Part shown: one piece after another, positions 39,701 through 46,295 of the stretch
How the letters are laid out: every line of letters starts with the position of its first letter
Numbering within the stretch: the stretch's first letter is position 1
Source of the DNA: Spirosoma fluviale
Lineage (GTDB): Bacteria > Bacteroidota > Bacteroidia > Cytophagales > Spirosomataceae
DNA length: 64,000 nucleotides
Reading direction: 5' to 3'
NCBI RefSeq assembly: GCF_900230225.1
Contig: NZ_OCNH01000009.1
Location: 62,001-126,000 of the forward strand
Notes under the pieces: model-generated
The model's input: the letters and a program-made list of their open reading frames with translations, nothing else
Told to the model about the DNA's origin: nothing
Databases searched by the model: none
Translations under genes and position numbers: made by a program

Positions 39701-42700
39701 ATGCAACTCAAGCACCGACAACTAGTGCCTTCGCTGCACTCGTCGGTACTCAATCCCAACATCAACTTTGCTCAGACGCCGTTTATGGTTCAGCAAAGCT
39801 TAACGCCCTGGGAACGGCCTCACTATCAGCAGGACGGCCAACTTGTAGAAGCGCCTTTAAGAGCCTGCATCAGCTCATTTGGCGCGGGTGGGGCCAATGC
39901 GCACCTGATCATTGAGGAGTATGATTCGATCCGGCAACGTATCAGCCCGCCACCGGGACCGCAGCTTTTTTTGTTGTCGGCCCGCACCGAAGAACGGCTA
40001 CAGGCGTATGTCCGGGAAGTTTTGCAATTTTTGCTCGAACCCATATCCGGGCTTGCCAGACCAGTGGGAGATGAACCATCGTTGATCCAACTAAGCCGGA
40101 CTATTCAGGCCTTGTGTGCTCAGGTCATCAACATCGGCCAGTCGCATGTCGATGCAGACGAATCATTTGTCGATGATCTGGGTATGTCGATTCGGGAAGT
40201 GAATCAACTCATTGCTGATATCAATACAACCTGGTGCATCGAATTGTCGCCGAATGACGTGTATGAATATGCGACACCAGTCCAGTTGGCGGGCTACCTG
40301 CTCAACCGTTATCCAACAATTGAGTTGCCTGTTTCGGATAACGAATTTGCCGGTAATGCCGTGAGCCGGTATGAGGGTCTGGAGTTGTCAGATTTTGTGT
40401 ATACGTATCAGGTCGGACGTGAGACGATGGATTACCGCTTAGCCACTATGGCCAGTGATTTTGCCGATCTGATCAGCACGTTACAGGCCTATCTGGCGGG
40501 TGAGCGAGTGGCTGGTAAACTTGTTTCGGGGCGCGTCAGCAAAGACAAGGACACCACCCGGCTGCTGCTCGATGATGAAGACGGCAACCAGTATGTAGAC
40601 AAACTCATTGCTAAACAAAAACTCGAAAAACTGGCTCTGTTATGGGTATCGGGTATTCAGGTAGACTGGAAACGGCTGCACCAGCACCAGCCACAGCCAA
40701 TGTCGGCGCCTGGCTACCCATTTGCGAAGGATCGCTGCTGGTTGCCCGAACACCCAAAAGTTAACGTAGCGGCAATCCAGTTTATCCACCCATTACTCGA
40801 CAAGATCAATGCGTCGTTGAGTTTGTCGGATGGTATTGTTCTGGAGAAGACGTTCGACCGAAGTAATAAGTACTGTACGAAAACCGACGGTGGATTTAGT
40901 ATTCAGCAGGACGTACTGGCTGAAATGGCCGTGGCAGCAATGCGGCAAATCTATCAGATTCAGGCTGTTGAGCTTATCCGGTGGAAAGCCGAAGAAGCGG
41001 CTTCCCCGGTCGGTAAATCACTGACACTGAATCTGCGAATCAATCTACAGGCTGATGAAACATCGCTGATTGAGCTATTTGCCCATCAGAATGGACAGAA
41101 AATAACTTACGCGACCGGACAAGCTCGCGAGCTACCCACGCTGGCTGGTCAACCGGATAGGTATAATATGGTTGATTTGCGGAAGGCCCATTCGGTTCGG
41201 CTGGTGGATGGTATCATGACGAATGAGCAGAGTAGTAGTTTCCTGTTTTCGTTGCCCGTTACGAACCGGTTCGGCAAGGATTATGAATACGTGTCGAACA
41301 CGCCTGCTTCGTTCAGCCTGTTACGTACGCATGTTGTTCCTCGATTGTATGATCAGCCTGAATCAGACTGGACAAGCGTCGAGACAATTCAGGCCTATAC
41401 TTCTCTTGAAAAGGACGCATTCGTGTATGCTGAACAAACGACTGATGGTCGTCTGGATGTCTATTTGTTACGTTCCGATGGTACGCTTATCAGCCGCTAT
41501 GTCCATGTCTCCTACGACAAAAATCGACGAGTACTTGATCGATTCTTTTACCTGCCTCACTGGGAGCCCGTTACGTTACCAGCCGACGTAGTACAGGATG
41601 AAGGTGGGCAAAAAATGATTGTTTACTCGGCTGCCAATGCCCACGTAGCCCAGTACCTGTATGAATCATTCCCGGCATCTGACACCTATATGGTCGCGCT
41701 GGAAGAGGAAACGAAACAAGTGTCTGCTCAGGCGTATAAAATCGACTATCGGGATCAAACGGCTTTGGCGACGATCTGGCCGCAACTGGCTGATGCCGAA
41801 ACGATTTACTTTCTTGCCGGTAGTGATTCCTTCGAGTTCGATGCGGTGAACGCCAGTACGTTCGATGATGTACAGGAGGCTAGTCTGGTGAGTTTATTCC
41901 GAGTGATGAAAAACTTACTTGCCGATGATCCGAAACGGACTCTTTCATTGAAAGTTCTGACACATAATACGTATAAGGTTACCGGCAACGAAACCCTATC
42001 GCCCTGGGCCGCCGGTGTTATTGGCCTGGCCCGGACGTTTGCAAAGGAATACCCTCAAAGTAAAGTTGTGTGCCTTGATCTGGACTTTAGTGAGTTCGGA
42101 AATGGGCTGACCAGTGACGATCTGGCGCAGTCGATCCGGCAGGAATCAGCCGCCAGGAATGGCAAACAGGTGGCGTTTCGAAACACAAAGCGGTTTGAGC
42201 GTATATTAATTCCCGTTACGTTCCCAGGTTCGGAGGCTACTACTGTATTGAAGCCAAAAGGCGTTTATCTGGTGTTTGGTGGAGCTGGTAACGTTGGCTT
42301 CAAGGTGAGTAAATACCTGTCCGCCAGCTATCAGGCTACAGTAGTAATTATTGGCCGCTCGACACTTAATGCCGAACTCCAGCAGAAGGTGAGTGAATTG
42401 AATCAACTTGGAGGAAGCGGCCACTACGTATCGGCCGACATTGCTGATGCCGGGAGCCTGACAACGGTCGTCGACAAACTCTACACCCAGTTTGGTGTAA
42501 TTAATGGGGTCTTCCATTCCGCGCTGCATTTCCAGTACGACTTGATTAGTGATACTGACGAATCACTCCTTCAGGCTAACCTGAGCGCCAAGCTGGCAGG
42601 CAGCTATACAATTGGCCGCGTATTTGCTAACCGGCCATTAGATTTTATGGTGTACTTCTCATCAGGCGAAGCCTTCACGGGAAACCCCGGCTGGGGAAGT

Positions 42701-44500
42701 TATGCCGCCGGATGCACCTTCAGCGATGCCTATGCCAGTGCGCTGAACCAGCATACGACCTACCCGATACAAATTCTTAACTGGGGTTTCTGGCAGGGTA
42801 ATCAGGGCGATTTCGATAGCCTTCTCCAACAGAAAGGAATCACACCGATTGATGAGCAACTGGGTATGGAAGCCCTGCGGGTTTTCCTCACCGAACGGGT
42901 CGAACAGGCTCTTGGACTCAACGTAGCAGATCGTGTGATTGAACGGATGGGGGCCGACCTCTCACGGGAGGTTGTCTATCCGATTCAAAATCCACTTCAG
43001 ATTCGCTCCCGGCACTCGATAGCTGAACCCGATAAGCAGACTTTAGTACGTGCAACGTTGGCGCGTTCGGTACCGGCAGTTCCGCAGGTTGTCGCCCCGG
43101 CTACCCAATCACCAGAGGAGTATAAATCGGCAATCCGAACGTATGCGAAAGGCGTTTTCGCCCGGCTGTTGAAAGCAAATGCTGCCCAAATGGAAGACGA
43201 TGTAGAGTTTACGAATTATGGCGTTGATTCGCTCATTGTGACTGATATCCATAAAGAATTCGAGACTAACCTGGGCAAACTGTCGGTAACGCTTCTGCTC
43301 GAAAACTCAACTTTCGACAGACTAACGCAGTATTTGTACACGAATCACCTCGATGCGGTTATCAACTTTCTTGGTAATGTCGGGTCGGTTCAGGCTGAAA
43401 ATTTCCTTGATAAAGAAGTAGTTACTGCCATTTTACCGGCTATTCGCGCAAACGGAGCGGGTATTGTACTTGCCACCGAACCGGTTCATCAGGTGGTACG
43501 TGATTCGGATACGTATCAGCTTATCGAATCCTATCCAAACGCGTTTATTAAGCCGACGTTGTTTGACTACGGGACTAAATACCAGGAAAAAACACTGCTG
43601 CCTGCCTCGCTGTCGCTGCCACCGTTTGGCAATCCGACGATGCTACGGCAACGCTCTCGCGAGCTTCAGCATCTCCTGGTGAAAACCGGCGATAAAGAAC
43701 GGACAGAGGTATTTATGATTGGTGAAGGGCCAACGATCTTGTTGATTCCGGCTATTGGCCTAACTGCTCCCGTATGGTTCAAGCAGTTGGAACGCTACCA
43801 GAATTGCTACCGGCTGGTCGTGATCCACAATCCTGGCTATGGCCTGAGCGATCTGAGCGGAGATATTTCCGTACCGGCAGTAGCCGAGCGATTTGTTCGG
43901 ACGCTGGATGCACTGGATATCAGGGAGCCGATTCATGTGATGGGTTCGTGCTTCGGTGGGGTTACGGCGCAGTATCTGGCAAAAGCCCATAAAAGCCGTG
44001 TGGCCAGCCTGACGCTCGTGGGGTCTTTCTACAAAAATTTTGGCTTGCCGGATGTTAAGATGGACGACCTGACCATCGACCAGATGATCGAGGGCGTGAA
44101 AATGATCGGAGCCTCCATCAGTAATGACTTCGATCAGGTGCTTCAGGATAATCCGCTGGTTGCCATGGTGGAAGAGGCCCGTGACCTGCTGCTTAACAGT
44201 CAATGTGTGAACCCGTTGGTTGTGATGCGTTACATAACCCATATCCTGACGCTGGCGGGAGAGCCCTGGCTTTCGGAAATTGACGCCCCTGTTCTGTGTG
44301 TGGCAGGTGACCGCGATACCATCGTCCATCCAACGACATCGCAGTTTATAGCCGCAACGGTACAAAATGGACATTACCACGAAATTGCCGGAGCCGGACA
44401 CTATCCTTACCTGACCCATCCCGACGTATTCGATAGCCTGGTGCTTCCCTTTGTTGAACAAGCTACATCCTTGAACACGTTACAGCATGTACCGGCCTAG
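30758..44500 (+). CDS. Terminal hybrid NRPS / trans-AT PKS: C-A(Gly)-PCP-KS-DH-KR-ACP-KS-DH*-KR*-ACP-TE
   Basis: The ATG at 30758 is 68 bases after the previous stop; the protein has 4580 residues. Order: condensation ~20-450 (HHIVFDG at 148-154), Gly adenylation ~468-965, PCP (Ser1032), KS (Cys1271, His1406), DH (His1743, Asp1915), KR (Tyr2363), ACP (Ser2528), KS (Cys2792, His2927), an embedded carrier-like insert ~3110-3188, a DH-like region without catalytic His ~3342-3605, a KR-like region ~3833-4055 (Tyr3982, Asn replaced by Cys3986), ACP (Ser4158) and a thioesterase (Cys4398, Asp4520, His4548). The thioesterase makes this the last enzyme of the line. It would add Gly to the oxazolyl chain, extend it by two malonyl units and release it. 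Confidence 0.95.
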   Translation: MALSIRSESVPTTVSKMPYPVSWGQQLLWDIHRFNPDTYAYNVPFVFVLQADTQLGKLEQALGLLVRQNPILTTTFYKQKGDVYQQLNASQTVSVTGLDYQVVAGSVGETEVLTNLATQPFDLEQGPLYRFYFITRSNKETLLFINIHHIVFDGISTQAFLSQLNETYTAIGQGGTPELTIDHSSYRQFVAWQGDYLKTTQAADSQAFWSNLLQQVTDPLALPYDRVPGSSPNSEGASLNIPIDAALLPEVNAYCSKQDISPFTLMLGVYGLLLQKYSQQSQFFVGIPMSGRPEARFETSIGLFMNVVPMPFTCDETLVVSDFLQQVQNHIYDVFEHSYFPVEKIIREQKLKRPFKTAFYFQNWMDTSFAEGVVKTLLPNIRQTGEFDLATEVSLMGEQWLLSIKYNPGLFDESTIALMAAHYTALLVAVMRQPGQTLKNSSHYSSSDAQYYNKLNDTFGEGETQQTFLDLFAEQVKFRPQAIAVALGGESLTYEELNIMADQVAVRLVEQYAVQHQEIVGVYLDRSITLLITLLAIQKAGASYLPFDITFPADRIDYMVEDAGLSKCIVSEQTQPSFASPDIVLVSIDELLHQARTEPLPTLALTDRQPSGMDRVYVLYTSGSTGKPKGVEVLHRGLSNFLLALAKAPGMTYQDRCLAITTISFDIAGLELYLPLATGATVEIVSSDILKDGRRLLNHIVQTQPSVVQATPSTWQMLINAGWNSLLPIRVFCGGEALPAELAEKLLDQAQEVWNLFGPTETTIWSTVAQIRRHKKITIGRPIRNTSIYLLDAAMQPVPVGQAGDLYIGGEGLARGYLNRPELTRDRFINWQSDGQPIALYKTGDLARLLPSGDLEYIGRSDLQAKIRGYRIEIQEIENTLLRADGIANAAVVIREGKLGKQLVAFIVQKPQAVYEPENLMAFLGQWLPPYMVPSSVFVLIDFPYTLNNKIDRSVMTNRPVEEILAQFAPSETPVGVIRPTEKQLPDAEPVFAALTADEALHHVLAVVGALLNEKPTSIKPTDKFGSLGFDSISFTTLSERLLETIGQDIRPNLFYQFDTPATLAAYLAQPVKKPVSERCIAKTTEPQPQSDTAPTDDEYANAIAVTGLSLRFPGADRAATFWANLLAGIDSVTEVPTDRWDWQAFQGQTKEANKSTTKWGGFINEIDTFDAGFFGISPREAALMDPQQRILLEAVWATVEDAGYKMSSLSNSRTGLFVGMSGSDFFEQLIRSNLPIDPYTLTGVARSILPNRISYLFNLTGPSEPIDTACSSSMVAIHRAVSSILQGDCDMALAAGINLLISPSAHVASSKMGMMSKQGRCKAFDADADGYVRGEGCGVVLLKPYRKALEDGDHIYAVVRSTSLNHGGKSNSLTAPNANAQGSLIEAALQKAKISPATISYVETHGTGTSLGDPIEVEGLKLAFQHVNEQQGGMPLPTGYCGIGSVKTNIGHLEAAAGIAGFIKTVLALKQAELPPLVHFNTQNPNVQVDQSPFYLVTKRELWNRLLQDGQELPRRACVSSFGFGGVNAHALLEEAPAAEAVHTASQEPQLIVLSAKSENRLRVQAQQLHDYLQEPAVTASLPAMAFTLLEGREAMPNRWAAVVNSTDELQQAVRSFLAAESGDNFDYVYTGSLADNELENHLRTLAEQWVNQTVELNWETVWPNEEKSRPNRLSLPVYPFEKNKHWPFTEEITRRIHQQFLGDEHPVLEAAPKPLFDREETSGVARYFYKSLQNENFLKDHVIRQEPVLPGVYYLELMRSAFASINAAEPFVISELVWLQPIIQRKSALEIQVSLQSASTGHFDCRVTTSNADLNRVTHAIGKIKRQSSDELTWSADVLTADFRNRFADGWTKNECYEQFRRNQFFYGESLNVIDHIYFGSQEAVAVLKANATFSKQDFGTNTDSVWLPSLLDGGLQAVALWLSTVATREGRFLPFSIEEVCVLRPFSHHSYVHIVSVPGTDQKSIKCTLYVYNEAFELVAYLKNYCLKAIPADKLPAPATEPITAEETIGTDIVYAIPHWSATPSLATGTYQPTAVLALTEDSGFSTALQAYANVTELPMAGTGISAIPENIPDRITDLVVDTQSLHGSTPEIISSLLSIHRALLSRFGKQRLNLYYVCRDNPEPVQRALYSAMGAFIRSLHLENPNWYGRLIQVSSDIDAPTLASLVRHEWQQPVDRIAEIRYAAQTRYLKTYKATASLPSQTSQPVLRQKGVYLIAGGAKGVGLAFSMYLSRTYQANLILVGKSLVDKGISQSLVQINEAGGRAEYHSVDVANYEELREWFGSIRGKHTHIDGIIYGAGILNDSYFVSKTNASFLSVMEPKVQGLCNIDKLTADFTIDFLLAFSSTSAVFGNVGQTDYAWANAFMDEYLHQRQQLVEQGLRHGRSLSINWGFWQEGTMQMPTAVRQKLARQFGLYPIHSALGLLAFETVLAGSGTQVVVMQGEQTKLLQTVDQLNPIESYATNTAQFLSVSPNETLPIPMTSSTPIPYETAQQFFRELIAQATKLPVSQVRPDEAFEQYGIDSVMILTLNEELEGYFGELPKTLFFEFQNLRELTDYFVDHHADGLRTHLKLDVATSVAATEPASAPASAPSVVPPVPAPQPVARPWKSDRPLADTDEEIAIIGISGRYPMADTLTAFWENLKNGKDCISEIPEDRWDVDAFYDETRSEGGKSYSKWGGFLTDIDKFDPLFFNISPFEAELLDPQERLFLQTVWHTLEDAGLTREALNKAKVGVFAGVMWGHYQLYGGDTYADGATLTPMSSYASIANRVSYFYNFTGPSIALDTMCSSSLTTVHLACESLKRGECEMAIAGGVNVSVHPNKYIFLSQTKFISTDGKCHSFGEGGDGYVPGEGVGAVLLKPLRTAIADNDRIYGVIKASGINHGGKANGYTVPSPKAQTAIIRDVLDKAKIDPRSISYVEAHGTGTSLGDPIEISGLTNAFRSAAKAEQFCAIGSVKSNIGHCESAAGIAAITKVVMQLKHRQLVPSLHSSVLNPNINFAQTPFMVQQSLTPWERPHYQQDGQLVEAPLRACISSFGAGGANAHLIIEEYDSIRQRISPPPGPQLFLLSARTEERLQAYVREVLQFLLEPISGLARPVGDEPSLIQLSRTIQALCAQVINIGQSHVDADESFVDDLGMSIREVNQLIADINTTWCIELSPNDVYEYATPVQLAGYLLNRYPTIELPVSDNEFAGNAVSRYEGLELSDFVYTYQVGRETMDYRLATMASDFADLISTLQAYLAGERVAGKLVSGRVSKDKDTTRLLLDDEDGNQYVDKLIAKQKLEKLALLWVSGIQVDWKRLHQHQPQPMSAPGYPFAKDRCWLPEHPKVNVAAIQFIHPLLDKINASLSLSDGIVLEKTFDRSNKYCTKTDGGFSIQQDVLAEMAVAAMRQIYQIQAVELIRWKAEEAASPVGKSLTLNLRINLQADETSLIELFAHQNGQKITYATGQARELPTLAGQPDRYNMVDLRKAHSVRLVDGIMTNEQSSSFLFSLPVTNRFGKDYEYVSNTPASFSLLRTHVVPRLYDQPESDWTSVETIQAYTSLEKDAFVYAEQTTDGRLDVYLLRSDGTLISRYVHVSYDKNRRVLDRFFYLPHWEPVTLPADVVQDEGGQKMIVYSAANAHVAQYLYESFPASDTYMVALEEETKQVSAQAYKIDYRDQTALATIWPQLADAETIYFLAGSDSFEFDAVNASTFDDVQEASLVSLFRVMKNLLADDPKRTLSLKVLTHNTYKVTGNETLSPWAAGVIGLARTFAKEYPQSKVVCLDLDFSEFGNGLTSDDLAQSIRQESAARNGKQVAFRNTKRFERILIPVTFPGSEATTVLKPKGVYLVFGGAGNVGFKVSKYLSASYQATVVIIGRSTLNAELQQKVSELNQLGGSGHYVSADIADAGSLTTVVDKLYTQFGVINGVFHSALHFQYDLISDTDESLLQANLSAKLAGSYTIGRVFANRPLDFMVYFSSGEAFTGNPGWGSYAAGCTFSDAYASALNQHTTYPIQILNWGFWQGNQGDFDSLLQQKGITPIDEQLGMEALRVFLTERVEQALGLNVADRVIERMGADLSREVVYPIQNPLQIRSRHSIAEPDKQTLVRATLARSVPAVPQVVAPATQSPEEYKSAIRTYAKGVFARLLKANAAQMEDDVEFTNYGVDSLIVTDIHKEFETNLGKLSVTLLLENSTFDRLTQYLYTNHLDAVINFLGNVGSVQAENFLDKEVVTAILPAIRANGAGIVLATEPVHQVVRDSDTYQLIESYPNAFIKPTLFDYGTKYQEKTLLPASLSLPPFGNPTMLRQRSRELQHLLVKTGDKERTEVFMIGEGPTILLIPAIGLTAPVWFKQLERYQNCYRLVVIHNPGYGLSDLSGDISVPAVAERFVRTLDALDIREPIHVMGSCFGGVTAQYLAKAHKSRVASLTLVGSFYKNFGLPDVKMDDLTIDQMIEGVKMIGASISNDFDQVLQDNPLVAMVEEARDLLLNSQCVNPLVVMRYITHILTLAGEPWLSEIDAPVLCVAGDRDTIVHPTTSQFIAATVQNGHYHEIAGAGHYPYLTHPDVFDSLVLPFVEQATSLNTLQHVPA
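30800..33965 (+). other. NRPS module C-A(Gly)-PCP
   Basis: The condensation domain has a standard HHIVFDG motif (His codons 31199 and 31202). The A domain has YTSGSTGKPKGVE, and the pocket segments FDIAGLE, VVQATP, VFCGGE and NLFGPTETTIW give D-I-L-Q-F-G-L-I-W-K, one change from the usual Gly code DILQLGLIWK. The PCP motif is LGFDSIS (Ser codon 33851). Gly is the best call. Confidence 0.9.
34060..38460 (+). other. PKS module KS-DH-KR-ACP
   Basis: The KS has DTACSSSM (Cys codon 34568), ETHGTGT and NIGHLEAAAG, so it should elongate. The DH motif is HVIRQEPVLP (His codon 35984), with Gln at the usual Gly position, and DGGLQ (Asp codon 36500) is intact. The KR has AGGAKGVG and YAWAN (Tyr codon 37844), with LND at the LDD site, suggesting B-type reduction. 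The ACP motif is GIDSVM (Ser codon 38339). Confidence 0.88.
38625..43370 (+). other. Last PKS module: KS, degenerate carrier, DH-like, KR-like, ACP
   Basis: The KS is intact (DTMCSSSL, Cys codon 39131; EAHGTGT; NIGHCESAAG). Its linker hosts a carrier-like insert (about 40085-40320, motif DDLGMSIREV, one residue shorter than the usual GLDSI loop). The next ~800 bases have DH-like length and an HPLLD start but no HxxxGxxxxP motif. The KR-like part keeps FGGAGNVG and Tyr (codon 42701), but the Asn of YxxxN is Cys and the LDD site is lost. The ACP motif is GVDSL (Ser codon 43229). The beta-keto group is probably not fully processed here. Confidence 0.78.
43690..44500 (+). other. C-terminal thioesterase with cysteine nucleophile
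   Basis: This is an alpha/beta-hydrolase with GPTILLIPAIG (oxyanion loop), nucleophile elbow MGSCFGG, acid GDRDTIV and base GAGHYPYLTHP. The elbow is G-S-C-F-G, so Cys (codon 43949) stands where type I thioesterases usually have Ser. Asp (44315) and His (44399) complete the triad. It releases the finished chain by hydrolysis or cyclization; which one cannot be read from sequence. Confidence 0.88.
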
Positions 44501-44558
44501 CCGATCAAACGGAAAGGCGAATGGATAACCCAATCTATGAACGTAAACTGTTTTTCGA

Positions 44559-45173
44559 ATGAATAACGATAAAAGACCCCCGCTGACCCGCGCGACACCG
44601 GTAAATGACTTTTTAGACTATTACTGGCTAAAAGAAGAGCTGATTGATTTTTGCGCACGACATGGCCTCAAAACAAGTGGAGGTAAAATAGAAATTACGG
44701 GACGTATTGCTCATTTTCTGCAAACAGGAAGGCCACCAGTCGAACAGGCGCGGTCGAGGGCTTCCTCCTATTCTGCTGATGACCAGCCCCTGGTGGTTAT
44801 GATGGATGCACCAATCACGAAAAACTACAACAGCGGAGAACGCGTTAGGGGATTCTTTAAATCAGTGATTGGCCCTCATTTTCATTTCACCGTTGGCCTG
44901 ATGAAGTTTTGTAAGGATAACCCAACCAAAACGTTTCGCGATGCGGTGCAGTACTGGCAGGACGAATACAATCGAAAAAGCGACAAGTCGTATCAGCCCG
45001 AGATTGCGCCCCAGTTTGAGTACAATCAATACATCCGGGATTTTATGACCGACAATCCCGGCGCATCGCTGAAAGAGGCCATCTGGCACTGGAAGCAAAA
45101 ACGGAGTGCGCGGGGTGACAATAAATACTCCCGCGATGATCTGGCTTACAACTCATCCGACACGAACGAGTAA
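44559..45173 (+). CDS. SAP-domain protein, DUF6434-like
   Basis: 204 residues. The N-terminal third (YYWLKEELIDFCARHGLKTS, then GGKIEITGRIAHFL) is a SAP-type helix-extended-loop-helix, a putative DNA-binding module. The C-terminal half (RGFFKSVIGPHFHFTVGLM onward) resembles the DUF6434-type domain found with it in Bacteroidota and Firmicutes, and shows two similar segments, FHFTVGLMKFCKDNPTKTFR and YNQYIRDFMTDNPGASLKEA, which may be an internal repeat. Cellular role is not established. It starts 58 bases after the megasynthase stop and is followed 29 bases later by a DinB polymerase, so it is probably cotranscribed with the cluster. Confidence 0.75.
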   Translation: MNNDKRPPLTRATPVNDFLDYYWLKEELIDFCARHGLKTSGGKIEITGRIAHFLQTGRPPVEQARSRASSYSADDQPLVVMMDAPITKNYNSGERVRGFFKSVIGPHFHFTVGLMKFCKDNPTKTFRDAVQYWQDEYNRKSDKSYQPEIAPQFEYNQYIRDFMTDNPGASLKEAIWHWKQKRSARGDNKYSRDDLAYNSSDTNE

Positions 45174-45202
45174 ACTGTTTAAGTGAACTAACGAACAAAA
45201 AC

Positions 45203-46279
45203 ATGGCAACGAACCGAATTCTGCATCTGGATATGGACGCTTTTTATGCGTCGATAGAACAACGGGATCAACCCCGCTACCGGGGTAAACCGCTCATTGT
45301 GGCCCGACCGGCTGCGGAGCGGGGCGTAGTAAGTGCCTGTTCATATCAGGCTCGTGCTTTTGGTATTCACGCGGGTATGCCAACGGCGGTGGCCGTGAGA
45401 AAATGCCCGACTTTAGTCGTAGTACCGCCCAATCTGGATCTCTACAAGGATGTATCCAGGACAATTATGTCGGTGTTGCGGCAGTTTACGAAACGAGTTG
45501 AGCCACTGGCCTTCGACGAAGCGTATCTGGACGTTAGTGATCGTTGTCCCGACTGGACGAGCGCACTGGAACTGGCGTCGACACTTAAACAGACCATTTT
45601 TGAATGGACGAATTTGACTTGTTCGGTGGGCGTGTCCTTCAATAAATTTCTGGCTAAACTGGCCAGTTGTTATCAGAAACCCGACGGGCTTACATTCATC
45701 TCGCCCACAAACTTCCCGCTTTTTATTGAGCAGACGCCCGTTACAAAATTCTACGGGATTGGCGACGTTACGGGGAATACATTACGGCAGATGGGCATCT
45801 TCACCGGTAAAGAACTCATGCGATTGGATGAGGCAACGCTCGTCCGGCTTTTTCGCAAACGGGGCAGCGTCATCTACCAGTGCATTCGGGGCATCGACGA
45901 GCGTAAAGTTGATAACAATCGGCAAAGTAAATCGTATGGCAAAGAATATACGTTCGCTCAGGACGTCAATGCCCGGTCCGACGAACTGGATGAGGCTCTG
46001 CGCAATCTGACAATACTTCTTTGTGATCGGTTGACCCAGAACGGACACCAGACACAGCGTCTTTTGCTTAAAGTACGATTCGCAGATTTCAACGAAACCT
46101 CTAAGCGGTTCACATTAGAGCAGCCGACCGATTATGCGTCTGTGATCGAGGAAACGACAAAACTGGTCTTGCAGAGGGTCGTCCGCGATTCTCGGAAAAT
46201 TCGCAGGATTGGCGTTTATGCGCTGGATTTTGCGTTGCCACTTTCCCTCAATACCAACTCGCAACTAAGCCTGCTCTGA
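45203..46279 (+). CDS. dinB: Y-family DNA polymerase IV (DinB)
   Basis: 358 residues, the usual length. The palm begins ILHLDMDAFYASIEQRD with the metal-binding Asp at residue 8-10, and the second catalytic pair is in FDEAYLDVSD (Asp105, Glu106). VVSACSYQARAFGIHAGMP is the Y-family finger segment, and a helix-hairpin-helix thumb follows (GIGDVTGNTLRQMGI). A clear C-terminal beta-clamp-binding peptide is not obvious. It carries out error-prone translesion synthesis past damaged bases. Its position between the terminal megasynthase and the PPTase, with gaps of 29 and 16 bases on the same strand, is unusual for a housekeeping repair gene and suggests co-expression with the pathway. Confidence 0.93.
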   Translation: MATNRILHLDMDAFYASIEQRDQPRYRGKPLIVARPAAERGVVSACSYQARAFGIHAGMPTAVAVRKCPTLVVVPPNLDLYKDVSRTIMSVLRQFTKRVEPLAFDEAYLDVSDRCPDWTSALELASTLKQTIFEWTNLTCSVGVSFNKFLAKLASCYQKPDGLTFISPTNFPLFIEQTPVTKFYGIGDVTGNTLRQMGIFTGKELMRLDEATLVRLFRKRGSVIYQCIRGIDERKVDNNRQSKSYGKEYTFAQDVNARSDELDEALRNLTILLCDRLTQNGHQTQRLLLKVRFADFNETSKRFTLEQPTDYASVIEETTKLVLQRVVRDSRKIRRIGVYALDFALPLSLNTNSQLSLL

Positions 46280-46295
46280 GTTAATCGCTATTTGT

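Noticed and set aside
43760..44461. 233-codon minus-strand frame opposite the thioesterase
   Set aside because: It is the antisense of a strongly supported thioesterase and shows no family motif.
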